Part shown: in pieces, positions 63,730-64,000 of the stretch | Position numbering within the stretch: the stretch's first letter is position 1 | How the letters are laid out: each line of letters opens with the position of its first letter | Assembly: GCA_963693285.1 (NCBI GenBank) | Contig: OY848928.1 | Location: 4,030,501 to 4,094,500 of the forward strand | Origin: Xestospongia muta | Lineage: Eukaryota > Porifera > Demospongiae > Haplosclerida > Petrosiidae | DNA length: 64,000 bases | Direction: 5' to 3' | Position numbers and translations under genes: made by a program | Notes under the pieces: generated by a model | Database searches by the model: none | What the model was told of the DNA's origin: nothing | What the model saw: the letters and a program-made list of their open reading frames with translations, nothing else

Positions 63730-64000
63730 CATACGGAGAACAGACAGAGTACAGACAGAGTACAGACAGAGAACAGACAAAGTATAGACAAAATACAGAC
63801 AGAGTACAGACAGAGAACAAAGTATAGACAGAGTACATACAGAGAACAGACAAAGTATAGACAGAGTACATACAGAGAACAGACAAAGCACAGACAGAGA
63901 ACAGACAGAGAACAGACAGAGAACAGACAAAGTACAGACAGAGAACAGACAGAGTACAGACAAAGTACAGACAGAGTACAGACAGAGAACAGACAAAGTG
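63730..64000. repeat. 11-bp minisatellite reaching the window end
   Basis: Tandem units of TACAGACAGAG, AACAGACAGAG and AACAGACAAAG in varied order. An 11-bp period passes through all three frames, which explains the Cys/Leu/Ser-rich open frames. The array continues beyond the window. Confidence 0.9.

Overview
The window looks like a compact, AT-rich animal genome with many short GT-AG introns. It carries metazoan-specific genes (HOMER, STRAD, CREB3-like, nucleobindin) together with a lineage-type expansion of NLR innate-immune genes (Death/CARD-NACHT-LRR). I infer a demosponge, most likely Amphimedon queenslandica or a close relative. No search was run, so the species is an inference from gene content and architecture.

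Layout. 1-2711 (+): 3' part of a PTBP (polypyrimidine-tract-binding protein) gene, with a 34-nt microexon. 3028-7249 (-): an intact NLR (NLR-A). 7660-9590: a partial tandem copy of PTBP fused to a relic of NLR leucine-rich repeats. 10154-10923 (+): a broken ATP synthase OSCP gene. 11210-15570 (-): a ZU5-UPA-Death gene followed in compatible phase by a COR-Death module. 15880-20542 (-): NLR shrapnel and NLR-B, which has lost its LRRs, with a small hAT element in one intron. 21028-23071 (-): STRAD pseudokinase. 23531-26756 (-): nucleobindin, head to head with NAD kinase (26925-30204, +). 30783-37038 (-): a kinesin whose tail carries a DEP domain and ankyrin repeats. 38158-40919 (-): HOMER, divergent from a CREB3/OASIS bZIP gene (41443-43350, +). 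43520-45894 (+): a coiled-coil protein I could not name. 46244-48290 (-): ZU5-CARD gene. 48687-53807 (-): NLR-C, with two nonsense codons. 54440-56458 (+) and 59838-63283 (-): two members of one multi-pass membrane family, flanking sphingosine-1-phosphate lyase (56562-59616, -).

Two layers are worth attention. First, all three NLR genes begin with an identical-length exon (223 nt) that ends in a hydrophobic signal/anchor followed directly by a perfect 2A-type ribosome-skipping motif (GDIELNPGP). This predicts two products from each mRNA: a leader-bearing form for the secretory route and a leader-less cytosolic Death/CARD-NACHT protein. Second, the PTBP gene has a 34-nt exon in the same place as the autoregulated 34-nt exon of vertebrate PTBP1/PTBP2. 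It is flanked by CU-rich introns, and skipping it would give a stop after six codons. This suggests that the self-limiting splicing loop dates from early animals.

All NLR exon junctions are phase 1 (except inside the single NACHT-LRR exon). This explains how modules (Death, CARD, charged linkers, second Death) have been duplicated, swapped and left as debris across the locus. Splice sites were read by eye from GT/AG, phase and homology; where a full exon chain was tallied, the length divides by three and this is stated.
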